Assembly (NCBI GenBank): GCA_002189035.1
Contig: CM007991.1
Coordinates: 868,001-932,000 of the forward strand
DNA: 64,000 nt
From: Utricularia gibba
Taxonomy: Eukaryota > Streptophyta > Magnoliopsida > Lamiales > Lentibulariaceae
Reading direction: 5' to 3'
Positions within the stretch are counted from its first letter, which is position 1, and every line of letters starts with the position of its first letter. Positions 13,860 through 23,896 of the stretch are shown here, in pieces. Both the position numbers and the translations under genes were made by a program. The notes beneath the pieces are model-generated. The model was not told where the DNA came from and did no database searches. It worked only from the letters and a program-made list of their open reading frames with translations.

Positions 13860-14645
13860 AGGGCAGGAAGGCATAGACTGTGCCTTCTTCCATCTAATGC
13901 TATCCCCTTGTAAAATTTCCAAAGACACTACTGCATCTATACAAAGTGCTTAAGAAGAGCTTGAACAGTGTAATAATCTTATATGTCTTAAATCATTTAG
14001 ACAGTGCTTGTCAGGTAATGAAAGTTAAGGATTATAAAATATTTTTTTAAAAAAATGGATTTTAAATTTCTTGAACAGTTTAAAAGCATAATTCAAACCA
14101 TTTTTATAGTGAAATTTATTTATCAAACGTATTTTAACTTTAAATTCATAAACTTATTTTTATTTCAAATTTTAAATAAGCTAATAAACGTGTCCTAATT
14201 CTCTATCATTTCTACAACGCCAAATGGAGTCTATCATAATGGATGGTTTTCATGAACAGGTGCGTTTCGTCGGGGATTCCCTGATGAGGTTGAACTTTTG
14301 CTGCTGCTCCATTCAGAAATGGAGTTTCATCTTCAAGAGCCCGGTGCCCACTTCGAAAATCGGAGAGGAATTGGGAGGAACATGTTGTAGTATGAAGGAC
14401 AAATTCGAACAAGAAATGGAATGCTGTTTATTCATATTTTGGTGTGTATTATTGATTCAAGGAACATGTTTCTGCTAGTAAAATCTTGTTTCTAGAAGAT
14501 TGACTTGACGGAAATGGCGACATGGGAGAACTTAATAGGAACATCGACTCTTCAAATAGACAAACAACAGGAAAATATAACACATGAAGCTACATTTTCT
14601 TTAAAGATACTGATAATATGGAGTTGGAGAAGGTGATGGACTAGA
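13860..14645. other. Spacer between convergent DUF3527 and proline-rich genes
   Basis: 3' flanks of two convergent genes, AT-rich between 14030 and 14200. The stretch 14220-14480 has mixed composition but no recognisable coding sequence. Confidence 0.6.
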
Positions 14646-15847
14646 TCATGGCCTATTGTTTGGAGATGGCGGAGGAGGAGAATGCGGTGATGGTGGTGGT
14701 GACTTTGGAGCTGGAGGAGGCGATGAGCGTGGAGGCGGTGATGGACTAGGTTTTGGTGGGCTGTTTGGCGACGGTGAAGGTGGTGAGTACGGAGATGGAG
14801 ACTTTGGAGCGGGAGAAGGCGGTGAGCGTGGAGATGGTGATGGAGGCTTTGGAGCGGGAGACGGCGGTGAGCGTGGAGATGGTGATGCACTAGATTTTGG
14901 TGGGCTGTTTGGGAGCGGTGAAGGTTATGGGTACGGAGATGGTGATGGAGACTTTGGGGCGGGAGAAGGCGGTGAGCGTGGAGATGGTGATGGGGGTTTT
15001 GGAGCGGAGAAGGCGGTGAGCGTGGAGATGGTGATGGAGATTTCGGAGCGGGAGAAGGCGGTGAGCGTGGAGGTGGTAATGGAGACATCGGAGCGGGAGA
15101 AGGCGGTGAGCGTGGAGGTGGTAATGGAGACATCGGAGCGGGCGAAGGCGGTGAGCGTGGAGGTAGTAATGGAGACATCGGAGCGGGAGAAGGCGGTGAA
15201 CGTGGAGGTGGTAATGGAGACATCGGAGCGGGAGAAGGCGGTGAGCGCGGCGATGGTGATGGAGGCTTGGGAGCAGGAGAAGGCGATGAATGTGGAGATG
15301 ATAGTGGAGACTTTGGAAATGGCAAAAACAATCCAGATGGAAACGTTGGAGCAATAGAAGGCGATGGTGGAAATTTTGGAACTGGAGGTGGTGAGTGAAA
15401 CTTTGGAGTAGGAGAAGGCGACGGCGGCGAGGACTTTGGACGTGGAGAAGGTGATGGTGGTGGAGACTTTGGAATTGGAGCCGGAGATGGTGGTGGAGAT
15501 TTCGGAACCGGAGATGGTGGTGGCGATTTTGGAGTTGAAGGCGGTGGAGGTGATCTGAGAACAGGGGAAGGAGACGGTGGTGGAAATTTTGGAGTTGGTG
15601 ATGGTGGTGGCGATTTAGGAATAGGAGAAGGCGGTGGTGGTGGATGCCTCGGAGGTGAAGGCGATGGCGGTGGAGATTTTGGCGCCGGAGAAGGCGACGG
15701 ATGTGGAGATTTTGGAGCCGGAGGGTGTGGCGGAGTAGGTCGTGGTGGGTGCCTCAGGGCTCCGGGAGGAGGAGGAGGAGAACCTGCTTCACTTAGCATC
15801 ATCAACATGGTGAGGAGGACTAAGCATCTCATCCCTAGACGCTCCAT
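14646..15847 (-). CDS. Proline-rich extensin-like cell-wall protein, one frameshift in a minisatellite
   Basis: Secreted hydroxyproline-rich-type protein of the cell wall, single exon, about 400 aa after correction. It starts with [18 protein letters not shown], a clear signal peptide, then Ser-Pro blocks ([16 protein letters not shown]) to the end. Pro-Ser modules with SPPP but almost no Tyr suggest O-glycosylation without Tyr cross-linking; this is inferred from motif rules. The Pro-rich frame is lost at 15006-15007, where one repeat unit reads GCGGAG while sister units read GCGGGAG. Restoring one G keeps Ser/Pro coding down to the TGA at 14646-14648 (ending PSPNNRP). Uncorrected, the product would switch to a His/Leu-rich tail. 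ATG 15847 is used because the codon further upstream in frame is TTG. A TATAAAAG lies 65-72 bp upstream. Confidence 0.85.
14806..15269. repeat. 45-bp minisatellite in the proline-rich protein gene
   Basis: A 45-bp unit (15 codons; on the coding strand [15 protein letters not shown] and variants) is repeated head to tail. Clear units are 15045-15089, 15090-15134, 15135-15179, 15180-15224 and 15225-15269. Diverged units lie at 14806-14850 and onward. The unit 15001-15044 is only 44 bp, which pinpoints the frameshift. The middle copies are nearly identical, so copy number should vary between individuals. Confidence 0.88.
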
Positions 15848-15911
15848 GGAGTCCAATACCGCACTCCTACTTCACATGCATGTATATATATATACAAATC
15901 ATGCTCCATGT

Positions 15912-15919
15912 CTTTTATA
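15912..15919 (-). promoter_or_regulatory. TATA box of the proline-rich protein gene
   Basis: Reverse strand reads TATAAAAG, 65-72 bp upstream of the ATG at 15847, a good plant core-promoter distance. A (TA)n tract also lies just downstream at about 15880-15893. Confidence 0.6.
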
Positions 15920-16779
15920 CCCATTAATTTCAGCTCAGGTTCCCAATGCAACTCATCTTGGAAAATTGCTCACATATATTGACTTCATACCACAACTTGA
16001 CATTTGCATTATGTAACTCTGAATAAATGATTTATTTGACAATCTTGTTCTTTCCACAGGAAGAATAAAAATAAAAAAAACTGTTCCAAATTGTATAATA
16101 AAATCTACTGAAAAGAAAAACTACATTCAATTCCTAATAAATAACCTGATATAGAACAAACCCCTTTTTTTTATCAGTGAAGAAGAACCAACCTTAGAGA
16201 GCTCAAGAGGGATGTTAATCTCCACACCATGTGATTTTGGTGTTAAATTCGGTAGCCGTGACACGGCGGACATTAGCCAAATCTTCAGCACAAAGTGCAT
16301 AATGATCATTAATTAGCATAATGCGTGAGTACAACAATTCATTAATGTGGAAAGCAATTGCCAAGGCATTGAATGCATCCAAGTGGGATAACTTGACATT
16401 GGGACTATGGGATCCTTCCCATTTCGGGTGCAATGTATCATTCTACAAACTTAGGATGACTAAACATCATTAATTAGCATAATGTGCACGTGCATGCATT
16501 CATTCATTCATGCTAAAAGTTGCACAAGGAAAAGGTCAGGATCCCTGAGATGGGATGTGTCCAAGGTTATTGTGCAAAACTCAAGAGCTGTTTGGTAATA
16601 TACATTAATTTCAAAAAAGATTGTTGACACAAACCTGCGAGAGTGATCGATATGCAGGTGGTGAGCCATGGAAAACCATGCAATGCCCCTAAAATACCCT
16701 GCCATTTAAAGACTAAGAAAAACTGTAAAATTCATGCAAATGTGGGAATACAAGGAGGATTTTTTGATGGATCGTGTAG
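15920..16779. other. Spacer upstream of the proline-rich gene and downstream of the LisH gene
   Basis: No gene seen. The word CATTAATTAGCATAATG occurs twice (near 16308 and 16470), with CAT-rich sequence around it. The right end is the 3' UTR of the LisH gene. Confidence 0.5.
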
Positions 16780-18848
16780 TTATGTCTGCTTATGCTCCTC
16801 ATCAAAATCGCTCCTCCTGCTTTTTACTGGCATCCATTTGCAAAGTTAGGTTGTCTCTCAAGGCTAAGAACGATAAGAATGAAGTGCAGTGAATGTTTAC
16901 CAGGGCTGATGATTGTAACACGTTTTGTGATGGATCGTGTAGTCGAAATTGCGTCCGGTGCTGCAGTTGGCCAAGTTTAGGTTCAGTCCTTGAGCAAAAT
17001 GAAGAGAACAAGCAACGGTTGTATTCTTACCAATTTCTAGTGTCACTGTTGTCATTAGCTCCTTGTCTTCTGTGATTTCTTCTCGCAACTGACATGGAAA
17101 ATGGGAGGCACCAGCTTCACAGCTTCCTTGTAAACACTGTGAACTGAAACTGGGATGAAAAGGAGCGATGCAAGGATAGATTTAGGATACATTTAACAGT
17201 CTAAGTCTAGTTAATAGATGCAAGAAGAATTACCCAGAGTGAAAATTGGAAGACGGATCGATTCCTTGGCTTGAAGTAAGACAGGGTCCTTCATTTGACA
17301 CATCAAATTCAAGTAGAAGTTCAGAAAGATTAAAATCAAGCCCCAATGTATCCAGATTTGAGAAATCTAAGTCCGGAATGCTGTTTTCTCTGTCAGATTC
17401 TGATGTAGAGTTTCCATCAGAAGTCTGTGTCTCCATTATCATGGACAGAGCAGATGCTGAACCAAAATCTAGCCTTCCTCTTACATGATCCTTAACAGAG
17501 GATCTCTTCAAATGAGGTGAACATGATTTGATGTGACTCTTCTCTACAGAGTAATATGCAATTTGCTTCACGGGTGTCAATCTAACCGTCTCTGAGGAGA
17601 CTAATGTGCAGTTGGCTGACATAACGCCAGGAGAAACTCCTTTAGTTGGCATGGAAGTTGAAATAATTTCCAAGGGGACCTGGTGTTCTCAGTCTCGGAA
17701 GAGGATGTCCGTGGAGGCGTTTTAGGAACAGGGGCTTCCTGATGGAACAAACATTTGACAACACTTGATCCACTTCCAGCAGCTTCGTGGCTAGGTAACT
17801 GAGCTGCAGTATGTGCATTAGGCTTGCCTTTTCCGCATCCTGTCGAGTTCGATAACCTTGTATCATCTGCAAGTAAATAAAACATACTAAGAGATTGATC
17901 ACTTTGATCACAAATAACCTACGGTAACAATACCATGTTTGCTAAAGATCTCACCTTTGAGATGGATGCATTTGCGAGCTCTCTTAGAAGTCCCCGGAAC
18001 ATCTAAGGTATTTCTCTGTGCCTTCCTTCGCGCAGATTGTGTAACTTGAGTAACTGAATTATTGGGTAACTTTTGGCTATGCGAGTTCATTGATTCAGAA
18101 GCCATCGTTGTATCACTGACTGCTGCGTAAAGTAACCAAACAGCAATTAGCATGGAACATGCACCAGTTTTAAACACTATATATCATCAGTACCTCTCAT
18201 TCGAGAAACTAAACACAGATCACTAAAACTAAATCAAGACAGAAATCACGTCAGCAAACCCATTCATTGCATTGGAAAACCAGCAAGCACAACTGCAAAT
18301 AGTCGCTGAATTTCAGATCTGAAAATCACCAGTAGGAGTCGCAAAATCAGATTCCTTCTGAGAAGCCAAGGGCAATGGGGTTGCTTGTGGCATCGATGGC
18401 GAGATGAAAGAAGTAACGGCGTCGTTTCCGGCTGCATTGTAAGCATTCATCACACCCTGTAATCCTACCAGTAAATTGTTCACCCGCAGCTTTTCCTGCT
18501 CCAAACGGCACCGTTCCTGATCTACCCACACCTTCTTCTCCTTCAAAGTTATATATTCATCAAGAATTGCAGCTAAACCCAACATGCTCTTAGGCGCCTA
18601 CAAAACCCAAACCCGGAAAGAACATCAAAACCTAAACCAGTGATTAATTCAAGACCAATCCAAGGGGGTGTTACTTCGTGAACTGGAGAATTAGAAATGA
18701 GATCCGCTGCTTCGAGCCGAAAGGTTGACCGAGCATGGGTGTAACCATTGTCGTGGAGATAGCGATCAACGATGAATGCCGTCTGCAGAGGAGTGACCTT
18801 CCCTTTGCCCACAACAAGCGGCTTCTTCGATTTCGTCTGCTTCCCCAT
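16780..18848 (-). CDS. LisH-domain protein, plant-specific, 7 exons, one frameshift (487 aa corrected)
   Basis: Exons on the minus strand: 18675-18848, 18330-18597, 17955-18122, 17234-17866, 17031-17143, 16901-16960, 16780-16826. Exon 1 encodes a basic start (MGKQTKSKK) and a LisH motif (TAFIVDRYLHDNGYTHARS), a dimerisation element. Exon 2 continues with AAILDEYITLKEKK and a charged coiled coil (VWVDQERCRLEQEKLRVNN). The rest is Ser-rich with a conserved-looking C-terminal exon (STTRSITKRVTIISP) and a basic end (VKSRRSDFDEEHKQT). Exon 4 changes frame at the G run 17674-17677; one more base gives RSPLEIISTSMPTKG, and then all later phases agree, ending at TAA 16780-16782. The small exons 5-7 were placed by splice sites and phase, so they are less certain. 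Function unknown; nuclear or scaffold roles are typical of LisH proteins but not shown here. Confidence 0.78.
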
Positions 18849-19715
18849 TATTCGCCTCCTCCAGAAAATGAACCGGAGGGAATTCACCGACGATTACGCT
18901 TCAAGGAGGGAAAGAGAACAAGGACGCGGGAGCATTTCGAAATTTTTCTGCTGACTAATTTGGGCTGGGCCTCCACTACTCTGTGTGAGCTATAATGTAT
19001 TGGGCTAGAAAATGGCAGCGGCCCAATTAGATCAGGGGAGGTCCAATTCTGCTGCATTTTCCACAACCAAAAAAGAACAACGTTCTGCTGGAGACGAGCA
19101 AGTGCGGGGAACAAGAAGATGATGAATCGAGGAATGCTGTCATGGAGCCGTCGTACAGAAACGTCATTCTTGCGCACTCCCTTGAATAGAGCTTGGAATC
19201 CTGGTTCCCATGAATCGAAGATTCTCATCTTGGAGTTTTTGCAAGATCGACGTTAATCGGAGAACTCGATGTTCTGCAACGAGTTTGCGTTAGTTTCGAG
19301 GACGAGGGGTTGATGATCGACCGGGGAGAATGCAGATGAAGAACCATAGAAGGGAGAGCAAGCCCGTGCGTAATTAGAAGGAAGACTTTGAGGCGCGGCA
19401 TATCTATCAAGAACGCCCTTAATGGTGGATTGTGGGAATTTCTTCAGTTTCTGGGAATGAGAATTCTGAAAGTATAGCTCGTGCTCTATCCCGAAGCGTC
19501 CCTGGCATTGATTTGAAGGTCGGTATTGGTTGTTGTGTTGATTATACTAGCTTTGGCTGCCGACATTGAAAATTCTGCAGTTTTTTTTTTTTTTTGACTG
19601 GAATCTGGTAAATTTATTGTTTTTCTAACGCAGTAGCTGATGTAGGGTTTGTTTCTCGATTGCTACATGAATACAGGGTTATGTTCCTTTAGTTCAATCA
19701 AGAAAAAGCTGAGAA

Positions 19716-20378
19716 ATGGCTCCATTTTCTGTTAAAGCAAAATCAATTTTCCCGGGATGTGTTGCTATGATGTCAATGAACAAGGAGCGGCATGGCTTCA
19801 TTCTAGAATGTGATGGGGTTGGAGGTTTTGTTGCACCCAAGGTTGGAAATGAGTAAGAACTTCTGTTGATTTCTCTACTTTTATTGATCTTTTATCTAAT
19901 TCATTGATTATGTAAGAATTGGTGAACAAGAGTGGGTTGAGGTTTCGAAGTTCTGACAATATTTCTGATGCTGTTTTGATCGATTGTATTCAATTGTATT
20001 GGTAACTATATTTGTCATGCAGGAAGCAGCAGATGATTAAACCTAGGCCTGTAACTGCAGACGAGATGAAACCATGTTGAGCAGGAAAAAGAAAACAGCA
20101 GAAAGCTGATCTAGCATTTGAAGAAGAACAGAAGAGGGAACTTGCTTTTGACTCACCTCCCTTCTCCGGGAACATTAGAGATCTCAAAGCGATAGGGAAG
20201 AGTGGTGTGGTGGACGAGGTAGGAAACTAAATTAAAACTTTTCTGAATTTGCGAGCATCGTCAAGAAGGTTGATAAAAAAAAAAGCAGGGGCGATATTTA
20301 TCTCACTTGCTGCTACTGAGGAAGCCTTTCCCCCGTGAAGATTATTTGGCCTTGTGCTGTCTGGGATTGTACATGTGA
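19716..20378 (+). pseudogene. Damaged or mis-sequenced small gene, three exons, in-frame TGA
   Basis: Three exons join in phase: 19716-19852, 20023-20218 and 20289-20378. They encode MAPFSVKAK, then ERHGFILECDGVGGFVAP, then LAFDSPPFSGNIRDLKAIGK, and end RKPFPREDYLALCCLGLYM and stop. The amino-acid pattern looks constrained, but a TGA at 20078-20080 interrupts exon 2. Two compensating one-base indels around it (one base missing before CCATG, one extra before GCAGG) would read MKAMLAGKRKQQ and remove the stop. I do not recognise the family. Upstream exons may exist: a possible open piece at about 19430-19520 ends ALSRSVPGIDLK before GT. It is divergent from the LisH gene, whose start is under 900 bp away. 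Confidence 0.45.
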
Positions 20379-22193
20379 ATTTCAGTTTTCAACAAAACTT
20401 GTGTTACTGTTTTTTCGCTAATACAATATACTCAGATTTTGAGACAAACTTGCTTCTCAATTCAAGTTTGTGTGGTTGGATTTTAAGAGCGGAAAGAAGA
20501 GAGGCATGCTAGCATTAGTTGGATTTTAGCTATATCAAAGTTCTTTCAGCAACAATCTTTGCTCCATGTCACTGCATCCAATTTTGTTTGGTTTTTACGG
20601 GGTACTCTTTCTCTGGTGATGTTTGTGAAGGGAACTTTTGCTGATATTGATAAATAATATACCTCCCCTCCCTGGACAAAGCAGCAAAGGACAAATGCGG
20701 TTATTTAAGACCTCGCTTGGCCTGAAAGGAAAAGGTAATTAATCTCAACATTGCTAAAAACCTTAATTTCATTAGCCATACGTTTGCTTCTGTGCTGATA
20801 CCACACCTCGGTAAATGCAAGTAGTTACTATGGATGGAATTTTTGCCGAGACCCTACTAGTCTGAATTTCATGGAATATTTCAGAAAGGGGTGATAAATT
20901 ATTAAAAAGATTCTTTGACCCTTTTCCAAAAGGATGTAATTCCACTGTCAAGATAAGCATGAAATGTCACAAGCACCTAACGACAAAGAACAAATTATGA
21001 TATGAATATTATTGTTGGTGGCTTTACCTTTGCTTACCGTTGTGAGCTTTGAAGTTTCAACATCATTTTCTTTCAGCTGATGCTTGGTTGTGTTTGCCAA
21101 CCCGTGAACGACTTTTGATGCATATCATTACTCTTTTCAAAAGTTTACCTCGAGGCTGAATCTGCCTTCCACATTTACTAGCTTTTACGACTATGAAGCT
21201 TCCAATGTTGAAATCCCATCATCTCTTGCACATCATATATAATCTGTGTTTCTTCTGCACATGCTCCCGTTATGTTTGCGGTTGTAGATAAGTAGAATTA
21301 GCAGCATCTTTGTGTTTGTTAATGCAACTCCTGCATATTCATCACATTCAATTATATTTTGGTATTCTGTTTAACAAGTACCAAACATTTACTATACTGT
21401 GGGATTTTCAGTGATTCTTGTAGTATCACTTTCTACAAAGAAACTGTTTGCAGGGATAGTCCAGTGAGAGCCCATACATTCACACAGATAAAGTTGAAGT
21501 AGAATAAAAGAAAAGCAAAGAGCAGGACCAGGGCCAGTTGTCATTTCTGTGTTGTTTCTTTATGCAATTGTCTTCTTGTATACACATCCTATACACACGT
21601 AGATGCATTCTGTAACAATGTACAATGTATGCAGGTATTCATTCGACTATTCAGCATTCTTAGAGACGTTGCCTTGCCTAGGAGGACCTACACTTCTAGG
21701 TCCACATTCTTTTCTTCTTTTGAAAATTACCTTCTTTTGCCTTTATGCTTGCTTGTTAAAGCAACCAAAAAAAACTTTTTGTTTATAAATGTTTATACGT
21801 AATATTAATGGTTTGTTTATTCATCTATACTTGAATACGCTGGGATAAAATTTAAATGTAAGAAAAATGTGGGTGGGCAGAGTGGATGGGATAGGGAGGA
21901 CTGAAAGCAGCCAACAGTAAGGAATCTTCTTGTGTTGTGTGTGCCATATTCCCTGTCTGTGAGGCTTAGCAACAGCAGTAGCCACTAAGACAAAGAGCAA
22001 ATGGAGTAAGTGCAAAAAACAACTAAACGCATTTAATTTTCACTATCTCCAACCTCAGTCCCCACGCTGAGTGACCACCTCTATCGCCAGTTTGCTGAGC
22101 ATCTTCTTCCTCTGTTTCTCAAGCCATTCAAAAATCATACTCATTATCCAGCAGCCGTTTTGCACCCAGATTTTCAGAAGCCCCAGATCGGAA
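20379..22193. other. Intergenic spacer before the lectin gene
   Basis: AT-leaning sequence with only short ORFs that do not link into a gene. The last 200 bp is the likely promoter and leader of the lectin gene. Confidence 0.55.
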
Positions 22194-23261
22194 ATGTCTT
22201 CATTACCATCCTTCAGGTGGTTATTGCCGTTCTTTCTAGCAAATCTATACTTTAGGTGTATGAATGCAGATTCGAACTTGCGTTTCTTCGTCAAGGATTT
22301 TGGGGAAAGCTCAGATTTTGAATCTTGGATTGCTCTTTATGGGGATGCTAAAGTTGTTAATGGGAGTGAGTCTCTTGAAATTTCCGGTTCAGGTGATTAT
22401 AGTGCTGGAAAGTTGATCTGTAAGAAGCCCTTTAGTCTTGTAGCTGGTAATTCAACGAGGGCAATGGCTTTTTCTAGTTATTTTACATTTTCTGTGCCTA
22501 GGGAGATTGGGAATGGATTCGCTTTCTTTATGCAACCTGCTGATTTTCCATTGAATTTTTCTGATGTTGGGTTGCTGGGAATGTTGAACGAGGGCAAGGA
22601 AAGAACTTTCTCTGTTGAATTTGATGCATTTAAGAATGGAAAGTATGGAGAATTGAGAAGAACCCATGTTGGGCATGATCTTGAAAGCCACATCTCCGTT
22701 AAAGAAAGCCATATCCCTTCATCCATCACTTTGAAGTTGTACAGTGGGGAAAAGTTGCAGGCATGGATCAATTATGAAGCTTCTGGGAAGAGAGCAGAAG
22801 TGAGTTTAAGAAAGCTTGGAAGTAATGGTCCATACATTCCACTGATTTCTTTCCCCATTGACTTGTCAGCACTGTGGGGAAAAGCAAATGTGGTCATTGG
22901 GTTAACGTCCTTGAGTCGAAATTCATCACAGAAAACCAGCATCTATTCATGGAGTTTTGCCTCCAGAAACTTGACACACATGCTGCACTCAGTTCCTCTG
23001 AATACAGGCCACTATGCAGGCACTCCAATGGAGGTGAAACAACCCAGGAGACGCAGTGACTGCGACACAAGAATTCTGATAGCATTGATCTTTGGTGCTG
23101 CCTGTGGATCCCTTGCAGCATTGTTTGCCGTGTTCATTTGGGGGCTCGTGGGGCGCCGGCTACCCGTGATGCCGGAGGTAATCGAGGTCCATGAAGCTGA
23201 GAAGAAATTGGCGTCCAACAAGGTAGATGCTTATGTTAAGGCAAAAACTGAGAAGCTGTAA
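22194..23261 (+). CDS. L-type (legume) lectin-domain membrane protein without kinase (355 aa)
   Basis: Intronless gene for a probable plasma-membrane glycan-binding protein. The first ATG of the frame, at 22194, gives a signal peptide (WLLPFFLANLYF). The ectodomain has legume-lectin sandwich features: GNGFAFFMQP near residue 105, TFSVEFDAFKNG near 140, a HISVKESHIPSSITLKLYSG strand pair and a C-terminal FASRNL. A single membrane span (about residues 300-325, ILIALIFGAACGSLAALF) precedes a cytosolic tail of about 30 residues. No kinase domain follows before the stop at 23259-23261, unlike the lectin receptor kinases. Several N-x-S/T sites are present. Metal- and sugar-binding residues were not verified. 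Convergent with the O-fucosyltransferase gene. Confidence 0.88.
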   Translation: MSSLPSFRWLLPFFLANLYFRCMNADSNLRFFVKDFGESSDFESWIALYGDAKVVNGSESLEISGSGDYSAGKLICKKPFSLVAGNSTRAMAFSSYFTFSVPREIGNGFAFFMQPADFPLNFSDVGLLGMLNEGKERTFSVEFDAFKNGKYGELRRTHVGHDLESHISVKESHIPSSITLKLYSGEKLQAWINYEASGKRAEVSLRKLGSNGPYIPLISFPIDLSALWGKANVVIGLTSLSRNSSQKTSIYSWSFASRNLTHMLHSVPLNTGHYAGTPMEVKQPRRRSDCDTRILIALIFGAACGSLAALFAVFIWGLVGRRLPVMPEVIEVHEAEKKLASNKVDAYVKAKTEKL

Positions 23262-23896
23262 ATTCTTTTTTGCTGTGTGTGCCTAGATTCAGTGTTCTGG
23301 TTTGCTGTAAGTGATAAACCATTCAATGTGGACTTCCCACTGAAGTGATGATGCAATGCATGGATACTCAAAAATCACTCATCTTCTTCCGAGTGATCGG
23401 AGCTGCGGGTCCATCCTGCACTGATGTTGTGATCATTGAGGCACAGGCTACAAATCTGCATTACAGCCGCAGCATGTTACCAAGGCCCATGAGAGAAGGC
23501 TCTCGGGCCCAGTCTGGGCTTCACCTCTTGGTCTCCATTATGCTTAATGGGCTGTGGTCATGTATCTCATAATCCGTTGGGCTAAATCAACAGGCTCATA
23601 TTCACTATTGCCACACGTTCAGAAGCCTGCTTAACGAACATTCCAGAATGCAATAAACTGTTTATCAAGGACAAGGAAATTTGAATATTTGTTTTTAAAA
23701 AAAGAATAAAGGTATTGAATGGGAATGAATATACACGAGTATTCCTACCCAAAAATAGAAATGAAATAATGCGTGCGAACACGCACTCTGACCCCTCTGC
23801 TTTCCCTGCTTTGATCTCTGAACAAAATCTGTTGCTTGATCAAACTCCATCATCGTCTTCTTCCGTATCTACATCAACGGCCTTTGTTGTTTCGCA
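23262..23896. other. Spacer between convergent lectin and O-fucosyltransferase genes
   Basis: Both 3' flanks lie here. No additional coding or RNA signal seen. Confidence 0.6.

Noticed and set aside
14656-15357. Plus-strand open frame of 233 codons, very Gly/Asp/Glu-rich
   Set aside because: It is the antisense shadow of the Pro/Ser repeat gene. The minus strand has the signal peptide, TATA box and family-like repeats.
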